The notes: generated from the sequence alone by a model not told the origin. A stretch of 64,000 bases of DNA from Portulaca oleracea (GCA_029582165.1 CM055868.1:13374001-13438000); one strand, 5' to 3'. Positions 22,546 to 33,947 are shown, numbered from the stretch's first letter. Made by a program: numbers and translations.

Positions 22546-24063
22546 CTTATAAGAGGGTAAAAACTAGAAAAGTCGGGTTTTTTTTTTTTAAAAAAAAAAA
22601 AAGTTGTCACTTTTTCCTTAAGCATTTTTGCATCTCACGGGCCTTCCCCTTTTGTTGGGCACACAAGGTACCGTTTAGGATATATCCAAAATTTACCATT
22701 TTGGGAAAAACTTTAACCATTCAACTCAGGTGGGTCCACTTAGACCTTCACCGAGCAGGTGGTTGTTTTTCCCCCTTGTGCCATACTCCTTAATCCATTT
22801 GATTAAAAGGAGCAACCCGGGGGTATTAGCCTCCCATGCACCCCATGGAGGCCAAATACCCGGGACACGAGTTTAGGAGGCGTTAGTGAACCAACTCTTA
22901 ACCTCTAAACATAGTGCCTCGGTTAGGGCAGAACTGCATATGTATGCTATGTGATCTTTACATTCCTTGAACCCAAGACCATGCAGTAGTGTTTAGGGAA
23001 AAAGTAAAAAAAAGTGAAGTTTTTTTTTAGGTTTTTGTTTTGTGTCAGACCTGGGATTAGGCCCGACAGTGGTCTCGAGCCAAGAAATCCGCGCGGATTT
23101 CTGTGAAGCTCGGCTACTGGCTGGTCTAATTTGAGGCGAGGTGTTGTCTGGGCTCGGCATTTGGCCCATATGTGGCTCAGGCCCAGGGGATCCGCGCGGA
23201 TCCCAGGTTGGGCAGGGTTGCATGTGGTCCAAATTCCCGTTTTTTTTTTTCTCTTTTCTTTTCTCAAATTAATGCTTTTTTTTTAGTTTTTTTTCTTTTG
23301 TTTTGAGGTGCCTTGATTTGGGCCTGGCGGGAGCCTTGAGCTCGGGAAATCCGCGTAGACCTCGCTAGGGCTTAGGCCCAGTGGATCCGCGCGGATTCCA
23401 GGGGCTCGGTACCTGCCGGACCCAAATGTTGGTTTTCTCGGGGTCTTACCAGAGGTTTAGTTTTTTTTTTTCTCCTTTTCTTTTGTTTTTCTTGTTTTTT
23501 TTTTTTAGCATAAGTCCTTGTGAGTCGGTCGGGAATGCATTTGGACTATATAAAGATGTCGGGCCTCACAAGATTCAAGTGGATTTTGTGAGTGGGCCTA
23601 CTCTTTTGTACAATCCAAATGAGTTTCTAGTCGGGTTAGTCCGGTTGATTGATATATTTAACCCTTATGAGTGACCTGAGTTCTTTCGGATTCGGTCCGG
23701 TAAGGTTTAAACATATTATCTCGGGCGTGAGTCACCATTTTGCATAAGAGTTTTGTTCGGACCCCGCATATAATCTCGAGCCTTATGTTCGATTATTCGG
23801 AGTTCGAATAAAATTCTTCATTCATTGCATGTGTGTCTTAGGAAAGCGTCGAGCTGAGTCTTTGAATTCCTCCACCTTTTCAGGACAGGATAGGTTGGTT
23901 TCGAGTTTATCAACGGGACGAAACCGGGCGTTTGGAAACTTTCGACATTCGTTACGATAGTAACGAAGACCGGGTATCATCTGAGATAACCAATCCAGAG
24001 GCGACTGACGAAGGAGCATCTGAGGGAGTAGTTGAGAGTTTAGTGATCGATCCATCTGAAAAC
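22546..24063 (+). other. Leader of the Tat element
   Basis: Poly-T-rich leader with three full dyad cores (23087, 23190 and 23385) and one degenerate copy near 23348. No upstream ORF comparable to Ogre ORF1 was found; the F- and P-rich short ORFs reflect base composition. An open frame without ATG runs from 23932 into gag. Confidence 0.7.
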
Positions 24064-25302
24064 ATGTCAAACCCAAATGATGATGTCAGCGGGGGTCAAC
24101 CACACAGTGACGCTGGGGAGGAAGCTGTTCCACCACCACCACCAGCTCCAAACACTGACTTGGAGCAATTAACCAATGTGATTTTAAACATGCAAGTTTC
24201 GATGAACGCTCAGCTGGAGGCACAGAATCAGAGAATCGACGCCGTCATTCACACTATGGAAGAGGCCAAGAACTCAAATGTGAAAAATCCTCCTACGGGT
24301 GAAGTAGAACAGTCTGGTAGAGAGAAGGATGGATCAGTCCACGGGATCTCAAACTCGAGACTAGATCGCATCGAGCAGATGTTGAAAGAATCTACTTTGT
24401 TCAATAATCAATTTATGGACGATGTCGGTTTTACACCGGTGCCACGGGGAAGGCTTCCCCCTAAGTTCAACATGCCAGACATTAAGTTCCACGGTGTTGA
24501 GAGCCCTCATCAGCATGTGAGGAACTTTTTAGGGGCGATGACGCTGAAAGGAGTAGAGGAGGATATCTATCACATTATTTTTCCTTGGACCTTGGGTCCA
24601 AATGTTATGAAATGGTACAACACTCTCAGTCCGGCCAAGACTACACAATGGAGTTTGCTTTGCAAGGAGTTCTTACATCAGTACTCCTACAATGTAGACA
24701 TGCCAGTCACTTTAAGGGACATGGAATTAGTGAAGCAAGAGGAGAAAGAATCTTTCTCTGACTACTTTGCTCGGTGGAGATCAAAGGCAGCTCAAATGGT
24801 GGACCGACCATCTGAAGAGCACCAAGTAGATATGCTTATTAGAAGTCTACAACCATCATACAACGCTCATTTGAGGTTTCAACCCCTTAAAGATTTCGCT
24901 ACATTAAGACTGGCTGGGACCAAGATAGAAAGTGAGTTTGCTAAAGGCGTTGCAACTGGGGGCTGGAAGAATACCTATACTAACAGGAAGTCGGCTGGCC
25001 CATCGGCATCCAACAACAAGGGGAATGAGGTGAATGCCCTACAACGCTACACCGAATACACCCCTATAGACACTACGTACGCTCAGGCTTTAGAGCGTCT
25101 CTTAAGCAAGGGAATGATTACTCTTCCCGACTTAAGGCCGGAGCCAAAAGAAAAGCCACGGAATTGGGACGCCGGCAAGTTCTGCAAGTACCATAGGGCT
25201 CGAGGGCACGATACCGAACAGTGTTTTACTTTGAAGAACAGGATGGAGGAGATGTTCAGATCAAAGCAATTACCCTTACCGAAGCGGCAAGACAAAACCT
25301 AG
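24064..25302 (+). CDS. gag: gag polyprotein of the Tat element
   Basis: The first ATG of the frame is at 24064, giving 412 aa; the frame is open from 23932. An acidic, proline-containing N-terminus and a short coiled-coil-like stretch (NAQLEAQNQRIDAVIHTMEE) precede the retrotransposon gag/capsid domain at about residues 135-290 (PPKFNMPDIKFHGVESP, GPNVMKWYNTLSP, EFLHQYSYNVDMPVTLRDME, YFARWRSKAAQM). The C-terminus has the nucleocapsid knuckle variant C-K-Y-H-x4-G-H-x4-C (about residues 377-390) typical of this lineage. The product forms the virus-like particle and packages element RNA. The stop TAG at 25300 is followed by related coding sequence in the next frame. Confidence 0.9.
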   Translation: MSNPNDDVSGGQPHSDAGEEAVPPPPPAPNTDLEQLTNVILNMQVSMNAQLEAQNQRIDAVIHTMEEAKNSNVKNPPTGEVEQSGREKDGSVHGISNSRLDRIEQMLKESTLFNNQFMDDVGFTPVPRGRLPPKFNMPDIKFHGVESPHQHVRNFLGAMTLKGVEEDIYHIIFPWTLGPNVMKWYNTLSPAKTTQWSLLCKEFLHQYSYNVDMPVTLRDMELVKQEEKESFSDYFARWRSKAAQMVDRPSEEHQVDMLIRSLQPSYNAHLRFQPLKDFATLRLAGTKIESEFAKGVATGGWKNTYTNRKSAGPSASNNKGNEVNALQRYTEYTPIDTTYAQALERLLSKGMITLPDLRPEPKEKPRNWDAGKFCKYHRARGHDTEQCFTLKNRMEEMFRSKQLPLPKRQDKT

Positions 25303-25494
25303 CAACACAAACAATCCACTAGGTACACTGCGTATACGCGTGTTTGAGGAATGCGAGTGGGATCCCTCGGATTTCATTACTGATGCAAAGAAGTCAACTT
25401 ACATCACGCGTTACTTCACGGAGGACCACGAAGTCAACGGTCTATGGGTTAGTGATGAAGAAGATGTCTATGGTGAGCCTCATGCTGAGAAGGC
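25303..25494 (+). other. gag-pol junction in a shifted frame
   Basis: The +1 frame is open across the gag stop (from 25292 or earlier) and runs to TGA at 25496-25498, encoding an acidic linker (NNPLGTLRIRVFEE, SDEEDVYGEPHAEK). It then resumes in the gag frame as pol (SDFWDSDGDEDFWG). Since the frame goes 1, 2, 1, either two compensating indels or a translational or splicing device is involved. Ogre elements are known to separate gag and pol by a stop and an intron; no convincing GT-AG pair was fixed here. Confidence 0.6.
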
Positions 25495-28400
25495 GTGAGC
25501 GACTTTTGGGATTCTGATGGAGACGAGGACTTTTGGGGAACAGCAAAATCCGGATGCGTCAAAACTCCGGATGTTACTTTCCTAACAAGGTCGGGGCGCC
25601 ATAATCATCAAGGAGGCCCTTCCCAAGTCCAACCTCAAGACAAAGGGAAGGAGAAGGTAGGAGAGGTAGTGATCCCCGTTCCGGAGGAGGATTTGATGTT
25701 AAAGCAGTTGAAGAGATTGAAGATGGATGTTACGGTATGGCAATTGTTGGCAGCTTCACAAAAGCACAGGCAAGCCCTGATCGAGGCTTTAAGAAAGTTG
25801 GAAGTATCACCTGAAACTACACCCGAGGAAATAGTATCTTTTGTCACATCTGGCAGGAGTACTATAACTTTTGGTGATGAGGATTTACCCAAGGAAGGTC
25901 TTGCACACAACAAGGCCCTGTACTTGACCGTTGGATGCGCTAGTAAAGTGATACCCTTAGTATTGGTGGACAACGGATCTGCGGTGAACATTTGTCCATG
26001 GAGGACGGCACAGAAGCTGGGGATTCAATCCCATCAGCTTACCCAGCAGGCCATTCAGCTTAGGGCCTACGACAACACTCCTAGACGAATTTTGGGTTCA
26101 ATTCTGTTACCAATTACTATGGATACAATTTCTAGCAATGTCGAGTTCTTAGTGTTGGACATTCCGGCATCATTTAACCTTTTGTTAGGACGCCCTTGGT
26201 TGCACGCACAACAAGCGGTGTCATCTACTCTACATCAGAAGGTGAAGATGATGGTTAAGGGGCAGGTGGTAACAGTCAAAGGAGAGGAGTTAGCAGCTGT
26301 GATTACTTCAAAGAAACCTATGATCGAAATAGAACATAATTCCAAGGACGAGGAGTTCCATCATTTCGATATCGTAGCTACCTTGGAGAAGGAAGAAGCA
26401 CCTTTGGACTTCGATCCTTATTCCAACAGGAAGGTGAACGCAATTTTGAAGCGACATGGATACTTTCCCGGTTTACCTTTGGGGAGGAGAGCTCAAGGGC
26501 CTACATCTTTTCCCTTGACTCAAGGAGGGAGCTACCACTTTGGTTTAGGCTACCTTCCAACAGAAGAAGAGAGGAGATTAGCTAAGAAGGTTAGTAGAAT
26601 TAGGAGAGGTGAGCCAATACCGCTTTATAGCATAAAGCCGTATCCACTCACGCTTAATGGCCAGTTCATGAGGGAAGGTGATCATTTCCCTTACTTTGGT
26701 TTTCCGGAGCCCTACTATTTGAAGAGCAAGGGCATTTTAGTTCCAGGTTTAGAGATCTTCAACGACTGCATGCTACTCGAAGAGGAGTTGTTCACACCGG
26801 CAAGGGAGAACAGGACCCCACTAGAATGGACTCATCTAGCAGGGAGTAACATCTTTGGAATGTTGTTTGGTCAAGAGGCACAGAGAGAGGAGAAACCTGT
26901 GGAGACGCTTTCCTTGGCCCTATCAAGAATGGATTTCGATCCTACTAAGCTCATCGCTACATGGGGTCAGGAAACCAAGCAAGTTACCTGGGTGTCGGCC
27001 AAAGGAGACAAGGAGTTTGTTTTAGCTTTAGGAGAATCAGTGCTTGGGTCTGAGTCTAGTGTCAATCCTGTTGTTGTTCCATTTTCTGAGTCTATCTTAG
27101 AGTCAGGTTTTAAGTTCAATCAGTATGTTGCATCTACTTCTGGAGGGTCTGTCGAGTCGTCTGTTGATGTTCTTGTTTCTGAATTCAATGAAATGAACTC
27201 ATTTGCTTATGACTCTTCTTCCCCCCCATCCCTGAACTGCTTTGCCTCTAATGAAAATAACCAAGATGCTGTAAACAAACCTGAATTTGAACTTCCTAAA
27301 GATCTTTTACAAGCCGTGGAAGAACACGAAAACCGGATTTCTGTAATTGAAGAAACTTTAGAAGTAAACCTTGGTACGCCTAAAGAGCCTAAATTAACTA
27401 AAATTGGGAAGTTTTTGACCATCAAGGAGCAAGAGCACTTTACTCTTCTCTTACGAGAATTTGTGGATGTCTTTGCCTGGTCATATCAAGATATGCCCGG
27501 TATAGACAGAGAGATAGCTGAACACAGAATTCCTCTTTACCCTGACGCTAAACCAGTTAAGCAGAAGCTTCGACGGATGAAGCCGGAGTGGGCATTGAAG
27601 ATTAAGGAGGAAGTAGAGAAGCAGCTGAAGGTAGGCTTCATTAGGGTATCGGAGTATCCACATTGGATAGCGAATGTAGTCCCGGTTCCTAAGAAGGACG
27701 GGAGAGTACGGATGTGTGTAGATTTTAGGGATCTGAATAAGGCCAGTCCTAAGGATGACTTTCCTTTACCTCATATTGATGTTTTGGTAGATAACACCTG
27801 TGGGCATGCTCTTCTGTCATTTATGGATGGGTATTCGGGGTACAACCAGATTAAGATGGCAGAGGAAGATATGGAGAAGACGACGTTCATCACACACTGG
27901 GGTACATTCTGTTATGTAGTGATGCCATTTGGGTTGAAAAATGCAGGGGCGACCTATCAAAGGACAGCCACCACATTATTGCATGATATGATGCATAAAG
28001 AGGCAGAAGTTTACGTAGACGACATGATCATCAAATCCGTTGATCGTGACACACACTTAGATAGCCTTAGAAGATTCTTCCATAGGCTGAGGAAGTACGG
28101 GATGAGGTTGAACCCTCAGAAGTGTGCATTTGGAGTAACGTCAGGCAAGTTACTAGGTTTTGTAGTGAGCTCTAGAGGAATCGAGGTCGATCCAGCAAAG
28201 ATCAAGGCGATACAGGAAATGCCACCGCCTAAGACAGAAAAGGAGATAAGAGGTTTCCTCGGACGATTGCAGTACATAAGCCGGTTCATTTCGAAATTAA
28301 CCATGATTTGCGATCCTATATTCAAGAAGTTGAGGAAAGGGGTCAAATCTGAGTGGGATGAAAAATGTCAAGCAGCTTTTGACAAGATTAAAGAGTACTT

Positions 28401-30420
28401 GGCTAATCCGCCTGTTTTAGTCCCACCAGTACCTGAAAAGCCTTTATTGTTGTACTTAACAATCACTGAGTCGGCAATGGGGGCTATGCTAGCTCAAAGA
28501 TACGATGGCGAAGAGCGAGCAATTTACTACTTAAGCAAGAAGTTTCTAGAATATGAGACCCGGTACTCCAACATTGAGAGATTGTCCCTTGCCTTAGTTT
28601 GGGCAACAAGGAAATTACGTCACTACATGCTTGCTCACACCGTGCATGTGACTGCTTTCATGAATCCTCTCAAGTACCTGATGGAGCAGCCACTGGTCAA
28701 TAGTAGAGTAGCTCGGTGGATGGTTATGTTATCGGAGTTCGACTTACAATTTGTTCCACAAAAAGCCATAAAAGGAAGAGTAGTCGCAGATTTTTTGGCA
28801 GATTTACCTGTTGAGGAGGCTAGTGAAGAAAAGTTAGATTTTCCCGACGAAGAAGTATTTCAAACACAGAAAGAAACATGGGAAATGTATTTTGATGGAG
28901 CTTCCAACCAAAGCGGATATGGTGTAGGAATCATCCTGATTTCACCCGAAGGAGCACATACTCCTATTTCCGTGAAGCTAGATTTTGAGGCGACAAATAA
29001 TGTAGCCGAATATGAAGCGTGTATCATTGGCATGCAGGCTGCCGTGGAAATGGACATAAGGTGCATAAGGATATTTGGTGATTCGAGCCTTATAATAAAT
29101 CAGGTTTGCAATAAGTGGAAGGTGAAGAACGAAGCTTTGGCACCCTACCAAGCTTACGTAAGGGATTTAGCAGAACACTTTGATCAAATAGTGTTCACTT
29201 ATTTACCTCGGGAGCATAATGAATTAGCTGATGCATTGGCAAAGCCGTCATCCTTGCTATATATCCCGAGAGGAGTTGTGTCTATGCCGATATGCATAGA
29301 GAGAAGAAGTCAACCGACTTACGTTTATTCTTTGGAAGTTTGTGAGATAGACTCGACTTGTTGGTATTACGACATCTACCAATACCTCACCAAAGGAGTT
29401 TACCCAGAGGATTCTACCACAAGATCACAAAGAGCAGTTAGACTCTTAGCGTCGCAGTACTGTTTGATTCAGAATCAGTTGTACAAGAAGACGGACATGG
29501 GTATCAATTTGCTTTGTTTAGAACAGAGTGAAGCTCAGAATTTGATGAAGGAAGTTCATGGGGGAGAATGTGGCCCGCATATGAATGGACGGATGTTGTC
29601 CAAGAAGGTTCAAAGGATGGGGTATTACTGGTCGACCATGGAGGCTGATTGCCATGACTATGTAAAACGGTGCTACAAGTGTCAAATTTATGCGAACTTG
29701 CAACACCAACCTCCATCATTTTTGACTACGTTAACTTCGCCATGGCCATTTTCAGTTTGGGGCATTGATATCATAGGAAAGGTCACTCCTAAAGGAACGG
29801 GAGGACATGAGTATGTGCTTGTAGCCATTGACTACTTCACAAAGTGGGTTGAAGCGGCATCTTATGCAAAGCTAACTTCTAAGCACGTAGCCAAATTCAT
29901 ACTTAGAAACATAATCTGCCATTATGGGGTTCCGCATGAGTTGATAAGTGACAATGGAGTTCATTTCAAAAAGGAGATAGCGGATTTGTTAGCGAAATAC
30001 AAGATCCAACACCATAGATCATCTGTATATCGGCCTCAGACCAATGGAGCGGTTGAGGCAGCTAACAAAAACCTCACGAGGATCATAGAGAAGATGGCCT
30101 CGACTTATAAGGATTGGCCCGATAAGTTACCCTTTGCCTTATGGGGTTATCGAACTTCCATTCGTACATCCACGGGAGCAACACCTTACTCACTGGTATA
30201 CGGAATGGAAGCAGTATTGCCAATAGAAGTGGCTATACCTTCATTACGGATCATAGCCGAAGTCGATTCGATGCATCGCGAGGCTAGATATGAGGAGTTG
30301 GTAAATGTTGATGAGAGGAGGCTCGAGCCATGCACAATGTCGGATATACCAAAATCGGGTGTCGGGGCATTTAATAGGAAGGTCAAACCTAAAGATCTTG
30401 GAGAGGTGACATGGTTTTGA
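25495..30420 (+). CDS. pol: pol of the Tat element: protease, RT, RNase H, second RNase H, integrase
   Basis: 1641 residues. Protease active site LVDNGSAVNICP at about 157-168 and LLGRPWLHAQ downstream. RT at about 720-900 (VPVPKKDGRVRMCVDFRDLN, SFMDGYSGYNQIKMA, catalytic YVDD near 840). First RNase H (LLLYLTITESAMGAMLAQ) to about 1100. Second, archaeal-like RNase H at about 1129-1260 (MYFDGASNQSGYGVG, NNVAEYEACIIGM, FGDSSLIINQ, REHNELADALAK), with its D-E-D-D residues. Integrase HHCC (HGGECGPHMN, CYKCQIYANL), then a D-D-E core (GIDIIGKV, ISDNGVHFKK, NGAVEAANKNL). It begins without ATG, as expected for a fusion product. The last ~60 residues (GDMVLKEIRAP to LDQLKRFYA, stop at 30588-30590) lie in another frame after a shift near 30400. 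Confidence 0.93.
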   Translation: MSDFWDSDGDEDFWGTAKSGCVKTPDVTFLTRSGRHNHQGGPSQVQPQDKGKEKVGEVVIPVPEEDLMLKQLKRLKMDVTVWQLLAASQKHRQALIEALRKLEVSPETTPEEIVSFVTSGRSTITFGDEDLPKEGLAHNKALYLTVGCASKVIPLVLVDNGSAVNICPWRTAQKLGIQSHQLTQQAIQLRAYDNTPRRILGSILLPITMDTISSNVEFLVLDIPASFNLLLGRPWLHAQQAVSSTLHQKVKMMVKGQVVTVKGEELAAVITSKKPMIEIEHNSKDEEFHHFDIVATLEKEEAPLDFDPYSNRKVNAILKRHGYFPGLPLGRRAQGPTSFPLTQGGSYHFGLGYLPTEEERRLAKKVSRIRRGEPIPLYSIKPYPLTLNGQFMREGDHFPYFGFPEPYYLKSKGILVPGLEIFNDCMLLEEELFTPARENRTPLEWTHLAGSNIFGMLFGQEAQREEKPVETLSLALSRMDFDPTKLIATWGQETKQVTWVSAKGDKEFVLALGESVLGSESSVNPVVVPFSESILESGFKFNQYVASTSGGSVESSVDVLVSEFNEMNSFAYDSSSPPSLNCFASNENNQDAVNKPEFELPKDLLQAVEEHENRISVIEETLEVNLGTPKEPKLTKIGKFLTIKEQEHFTLLLREFVDVFAWSYQDMPGIDREIAEHRIPLYPDAKPVKQKLRRMKPEWALKIKEEVEKQLKVGFIRVSEYPHWIANVVPVPKKDGRVRMCVDFRDLNKASPKDDFPLPHIDVLVDNTCGHALLSFMDGYSGYNQIKMAEEDMEKTTFITHWGTFCYVVMPFGLKNAGATYQRTATTLLHDMMHKEAEVYVDDMIIKSVDRDTHLDSLRRFFHRLRKYGMRLNPQKCAFGVTSGKLLGFVVSSRGIEVDPAKIKAIQEMPPPKTEKEIRGFLGRLQYISRFISKLTMICDPIFKKLRKGVKSEWDEKCQAAFDKIKEYLANPPVLVPPVPEKPLLLYLTITESAMGAMLAQRYDGEERAIYYLSKKFLEYETRYSNIERLSLALVWATRKLRHYMLAHTVHVTAFMNPLKYLMEQPLVNSRVARWMVMLSEFDLQFVPQKAIKGRVVADFLADLPVEEASEEKLDFPDEEVFQTQKETWEMYFDGASNQSGYGVGIILISPEGAHTPISVKLDFEATNNVAEYEACIIGMQAAVEMDIRCIRIFGDSSLIINQVCNKWKVKNEALAPYQAYVRDLAEHFDQIVFTYLPREHNELADALAKPSSLLYIPRGVVSMPICIERRSQPTYVYSLEVCEIDSTCWYYDIYQYLTKGVYPEDSTTRSQRAVRLLASQYCLIQNQLYKKTDMGINLLCLEQSEAQNLMKEVHGGECGPHMNGRMLSKKVQRMGYYWSTMEADCHDYVKRCYKCQIYANLQHQPPSFLTTLTSPWPFSVWGIDIIGKVTPKGTGGHEYVLVAIDYFTKWVEAASYAKLTSKHVAKFILRNIICHYGVPHELISDNGVHFKKEIADLLAKYKIQHHRSSVYRPQTNGAVEAANKNLTRIIEKMASTYKDWPDKLPFALWGYRTSIRTSTGATPYSLVYGMEAVLPIEVAIPSLRIIAEVDSMHREARYEELVNVDERRLEPCTMSDIPKSGVGAFNRKVKPKDLGEVTWF

Positions 30421-31718
30421 AGGAGATAAGGGCACCTATTCGGGACCGAGGAAAGTTTAGGCCCAACTGGATGGGACCTTACATTATAAAGGAAATTCTT
30501 CCGGGGGGAGCGGTAAAATTGGGCGACTTAGAAGGAGAAGATTATGTTCAGCTGACCAATTTGGATCAACTCAAGAGATTCTATGCGTAAAGGGTAAATT
30601 GGACATAGCAACTGGTAATTAAAACCAGCCACTATTCTTTTATGTATCAGCAATTGGCTTATTTAGCCAAGCAACTGATTTCATTTGTTCGAACTACGAT
30701 GGCCTGATTCCGCACATTGTGGATACGTAGGTAGCTTTCCTAAAAGTCCGGCCTCACCCGTTAAAATTTCCCCAATTTTGGTTGTTTATCTTTTAAAAGC
30801 AACATTAGATTCTCATGAGTCTAATGGTACTTGCCATAAAATCTAAGGCTCGAGTTAAAAAAAAGGGAGTAGGCCCAAAGTCCAAGAGATCTGCTCGGAT
30901 TTCTAGACCTTAAAATGGGTTTTCTGTTTTTTTTTTCTCTCTTTCTTCCTTACGTCCGTGCTTTACTGGGCCTAGAATGCCATAGGATCCGAGCGGATTC
31001 CTCGTGGCCCAGTACCAAGACCCTTTTTTAGCTTTTCTACATTGTTCGGGATAACATCATTTTTCCAGAATTCAGTACCAAGATGATGGAATCCGCGCGG
31101 ATTCCTTTACGTTGGGCCTAAAATACTCACATTTTGTTTAGGAGCCATTGTGGGCCGGATCCGCGCGGATCCACCTGTTCCGGGCCTAAGTTTCTTCCTT
31201 TTTTCCTTCTTGCGCGGACTTCTGTATCGATCCAAAATACTCCGTTGGTGAGCAATTTGGTAGATCCGCGCGGATTCTTAGAGTTTTCGGACTTTCTTTT
31301 CGCTTCTAAATTTTCGCAAATCTATGTGGCTCAAAACACTCGATTGACACTTTTACGGCGGTTTAGGCGATTTGCGCGGTTTTATCCCATGTTAGGCTTG
31401 ATCAATTTCTTTTTTCCATCCTTTTCTTTTTAATGCAGAAATTCCTTGAGAATTTTACATTCGTTTTGATTGGGATTTAAAATTTTCTATGTGCAGAAGT
31501 TTTTAGGAATTTCACACATGTAATAGAAAATTTCAAAGTATTTATTGAAAAATTCGATCTTTATTTATTATATCCTAGCCTAAAAAAAAAAAAAAGAGAG
31601 AGCATGTGAATCCATTCACTACTTACACCGTTCAACAGCATCTAAAAATAAAAATAAAAAACACCCTGAAAAAAAAATATATAAAATATGGGCAAGCAGC
31701 ATCAGTTTCAGTCCTGTT
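30421..31718 (+). other. pol 3' end in shifted frame, then dyad-rich spacer
   Basis: 30405-30590 encodes the missing integrase C-terminus in the -1 frame (RPNWMGPYIIKEILPGGAVK). The remaining spacer has dyad cores at 31091, 31159 and 31264, a diverged copy at 30985, poly-purine/pyrimidine tracts, and no ORF. It separates the sense genes from the antisense cassettes, so both transcript 3' ends converge here. Confidence 0.75.
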
Positions 31719-33155
31719 TCAACTTCTTTTCTGCTTCAGGGGCCATGCTAGATCTTGACCCTTCACCCTGAGAAGATGTCCTTCTAGGTCTTTTCTTAAC
31801 TTTAGGGTCACTGGGGGCTTTCTCTTTGTTTTCCCAGTAGGTTCAGGAGGTTGCTGATGAGGAATATCTTCAGGCCTGGGTTCCCTGATTACCACAGGCC
31901 TTTCTCTAGGACGTGTTGTAGTTGAGGGAGGAGTCCTAGTTGTCATGGGTGCAATTCCTTTTCCCTCTTGTTCTTTAAGTTTCTTCCTTACTGTGGGGTT
32001 CTTTTCCATTATCCATTGGCGATATGCCATAGATACATATGTGCTGCCCCCTGTGGGAGGAGCGATTAAAATGAGGCCTGTTCATCCAAAGAGTCTGCCG
32101 GATCGACTTTAGCAGCATCGTTAGTGAGAATTCTAGGGCTAGGAGGAATACAGTCTAATGTGGGAATCCACTGTTTTCTTCTAATTTGGCGTTTGGTCCG
32201 TTCGGGGAAGTAATAGGTTGTGTGAGTTAAGCCTACAAGTCTTACAAACGGACACCGGTGATCAACAGTTATCACCTCCCTGATCCTCCACCAAATGATG
32301 TGCCACTTGACTATCATCTCCTCAACAAACCACTTCAACCACTTGTCCGTTGAGCGCTCTTTGTACTTGCGGGCACGTTGGCAAAATTGGGTTATGCGGA
32401 AAGTAGCTTCATTCTTCGGGGGTGCCAGGAAGCGGGTATGCTCCATCAGCCAAATCTGCAAAAAAGTGAAGAAAATTAGATTTACAATTTTATTAAGGCT
32501 ACAGTAAAATTGGTAAAGGGAATAAGTTTACCTGAAGCAGCAAGGGGCTTCCTGAGAACTCGCCTTCAGACTCCTTGCTAAACCGATCCAGGCCCAAGAT
32601 AGTTTCGGCGACTATCATAGGCGCCAGATTTTGGTCATCGCGGAGACTCTCACCAATGTTGATTAGGGAAGCAGGACCACTGTTTGTGCCACCATGGTAG
32701 AAGCAGAATTGTCCTAATAAGCATAGGGCCAAGGCCCTAACTTTGCGCTCAATGTGATCACTCCTTCTAAACAGAGAGATCAAGGGCAGGAAATTTACCC
32801 TTTTACCCTCTAATATTCTCTCTAGATCTTCCCTTCCTAAACCTAATAGGGAGGTATACCGGGATCTGATATTTTAGAAGAAGTAGGGATGGTGGTTTGG
32901 AAGAGAATTTAAATCCTAATATTGCCCCAAATTCTTAGGAAGAGGGCACAATTCTTTTCCCGAACTGAATAGGTGGAGTTCGAGTCCCAAAATTGGTGTC
33001 GCCCTAAGAAAGTCCCACATCAGCCTTACTTGCCTAAGGCTAATTAGTGTATGAAGATTGTATCTCTTTAACTCTTCTTTCTCATCGAAAGAAAGAGAAA
33101 GAATCCATTGGTCTAGTTCTTTTTGGAAAGACATGGTTAGAAGATGGTCAGACAA
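31719..33155 (-). pseudogene. Antisense cassette A: DUF7745-like protein, intron-containing, decayed
   Basis: Minus-strand exons: 33155-32916 (ELDQWILSLSFDEKEELKRY, LRATPILGLELHLFSSGKEL); about 32870-32532 (RKVRALALCLLGQFCFYHGG, APMIVAETILGLDRFSKE, GEFSGSPLLLQ); about 32456-32066 (IWLMEHTRFLAPPKN, WIPTLDCIPPS); and 32030-31719 (MAYRQWIMEKN and a K/R/P-rich tail). A clean intron has donor CAG/GTAAAC at 32532 and acceptor TTTTTGCAG just before ATTTGGCTG. Wording and order resemble the plant retrotransposon-linked DUF7745 family (from memory, not searched). A stop and frame change near 32915-32870 break the first junction. The function is unknown. Confidence 0.6.
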
Positions 33156-33947
33156 GATGAAGAATTCGAATGGGAATGTCTACAATAATCAGAATGCAGA
33201 GAACGCAAGAGTGAAGGTGTGAATTTTCGGGTTGGATTCGCGCGGATTTTATAGTGCCGAAGTTTTGATGGAGACGAAATTCCGTAATACTAGTTTCGAT
33301 AGGAATCGAAAATTAATTGGTGCGGCGCGGATTTTCGAAAAGTGCAGGTTTGGACGTATGGCGCGGATCCAGCGTAGGATGGCGCGGTTGTGATTCAGCG
33401 AGGATGGCGCGGATTTGGCCCAGTTCCAGCAGGATGGCGCGGATTTGGCCCGTTCAGCAGCGCGGATCCCGCCGGGCTCATTCTGCGCGGATCCGCTCAT
33501 TTCGATGGTCGGGCGGATCCGGGCCATTTCCAGGAGAGAGGCGCGGATTTTCTTGGGCCGGTACTGACGGGTTTTCCATAAGATTGATTTTGTTTCGGGG
33601 TTATCGGCCAGTTTGCTTTTGGTTTAAGTTGGTATGATTGAAGTCTCAAACTGGGGGCTATGGATCGGATTAGGATATGTCGATTGCAGTAGTTTGCTCA
33701 TGTTAGGTTGTAAAATTTTTGTTGTCTTCGTTGATTAATGGAATACAGTTATTGACCACAGCTCCGCTTTCGTCTGTTTTGTGTGTTTTGCATTGCATGA
33801 TTTTCCCTCCTTTTCTTTCTTTCTTTTTCAAGATTTCTAAATAAGCAAAGTTAAATTAAAGCATGCATGTTCATACATAAGCATCGCGTTTAAAGTTGGT
33901 TTTAATAAAACAAATTAAAGTTCATAACAAAGTTATTTCCCTAAGCA
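33156..33947. other. Spacer between antisense cassettes, half-site dyads
   Basis: 33237-33545 holds at least ten copies of the half-motif GCGCGGAT(T/C) at irregular 20-60 base spacing. In minus orientation this lies directly upstream of cassette A and could be its promoter region. 33560-33947 shows no feature. The R/W/G-rich ORFs on both strands are produced by the repeated motif. Confidence 0.7.

Noticed and set aside
25635..30435. Minus-strand ORFs within gag-pol of the Tat element
   Set aside because: Antisense shadows of a well preserved sense frame, unlike the cassettes at 31719-36954, which have their own domains and introns.
33249..33637. R/W/G/S-rich ORFs on both strands
   Set aside because: Produced by repeated GCGCGGAT half-motifs; no start context, splice sites or homology pattern.
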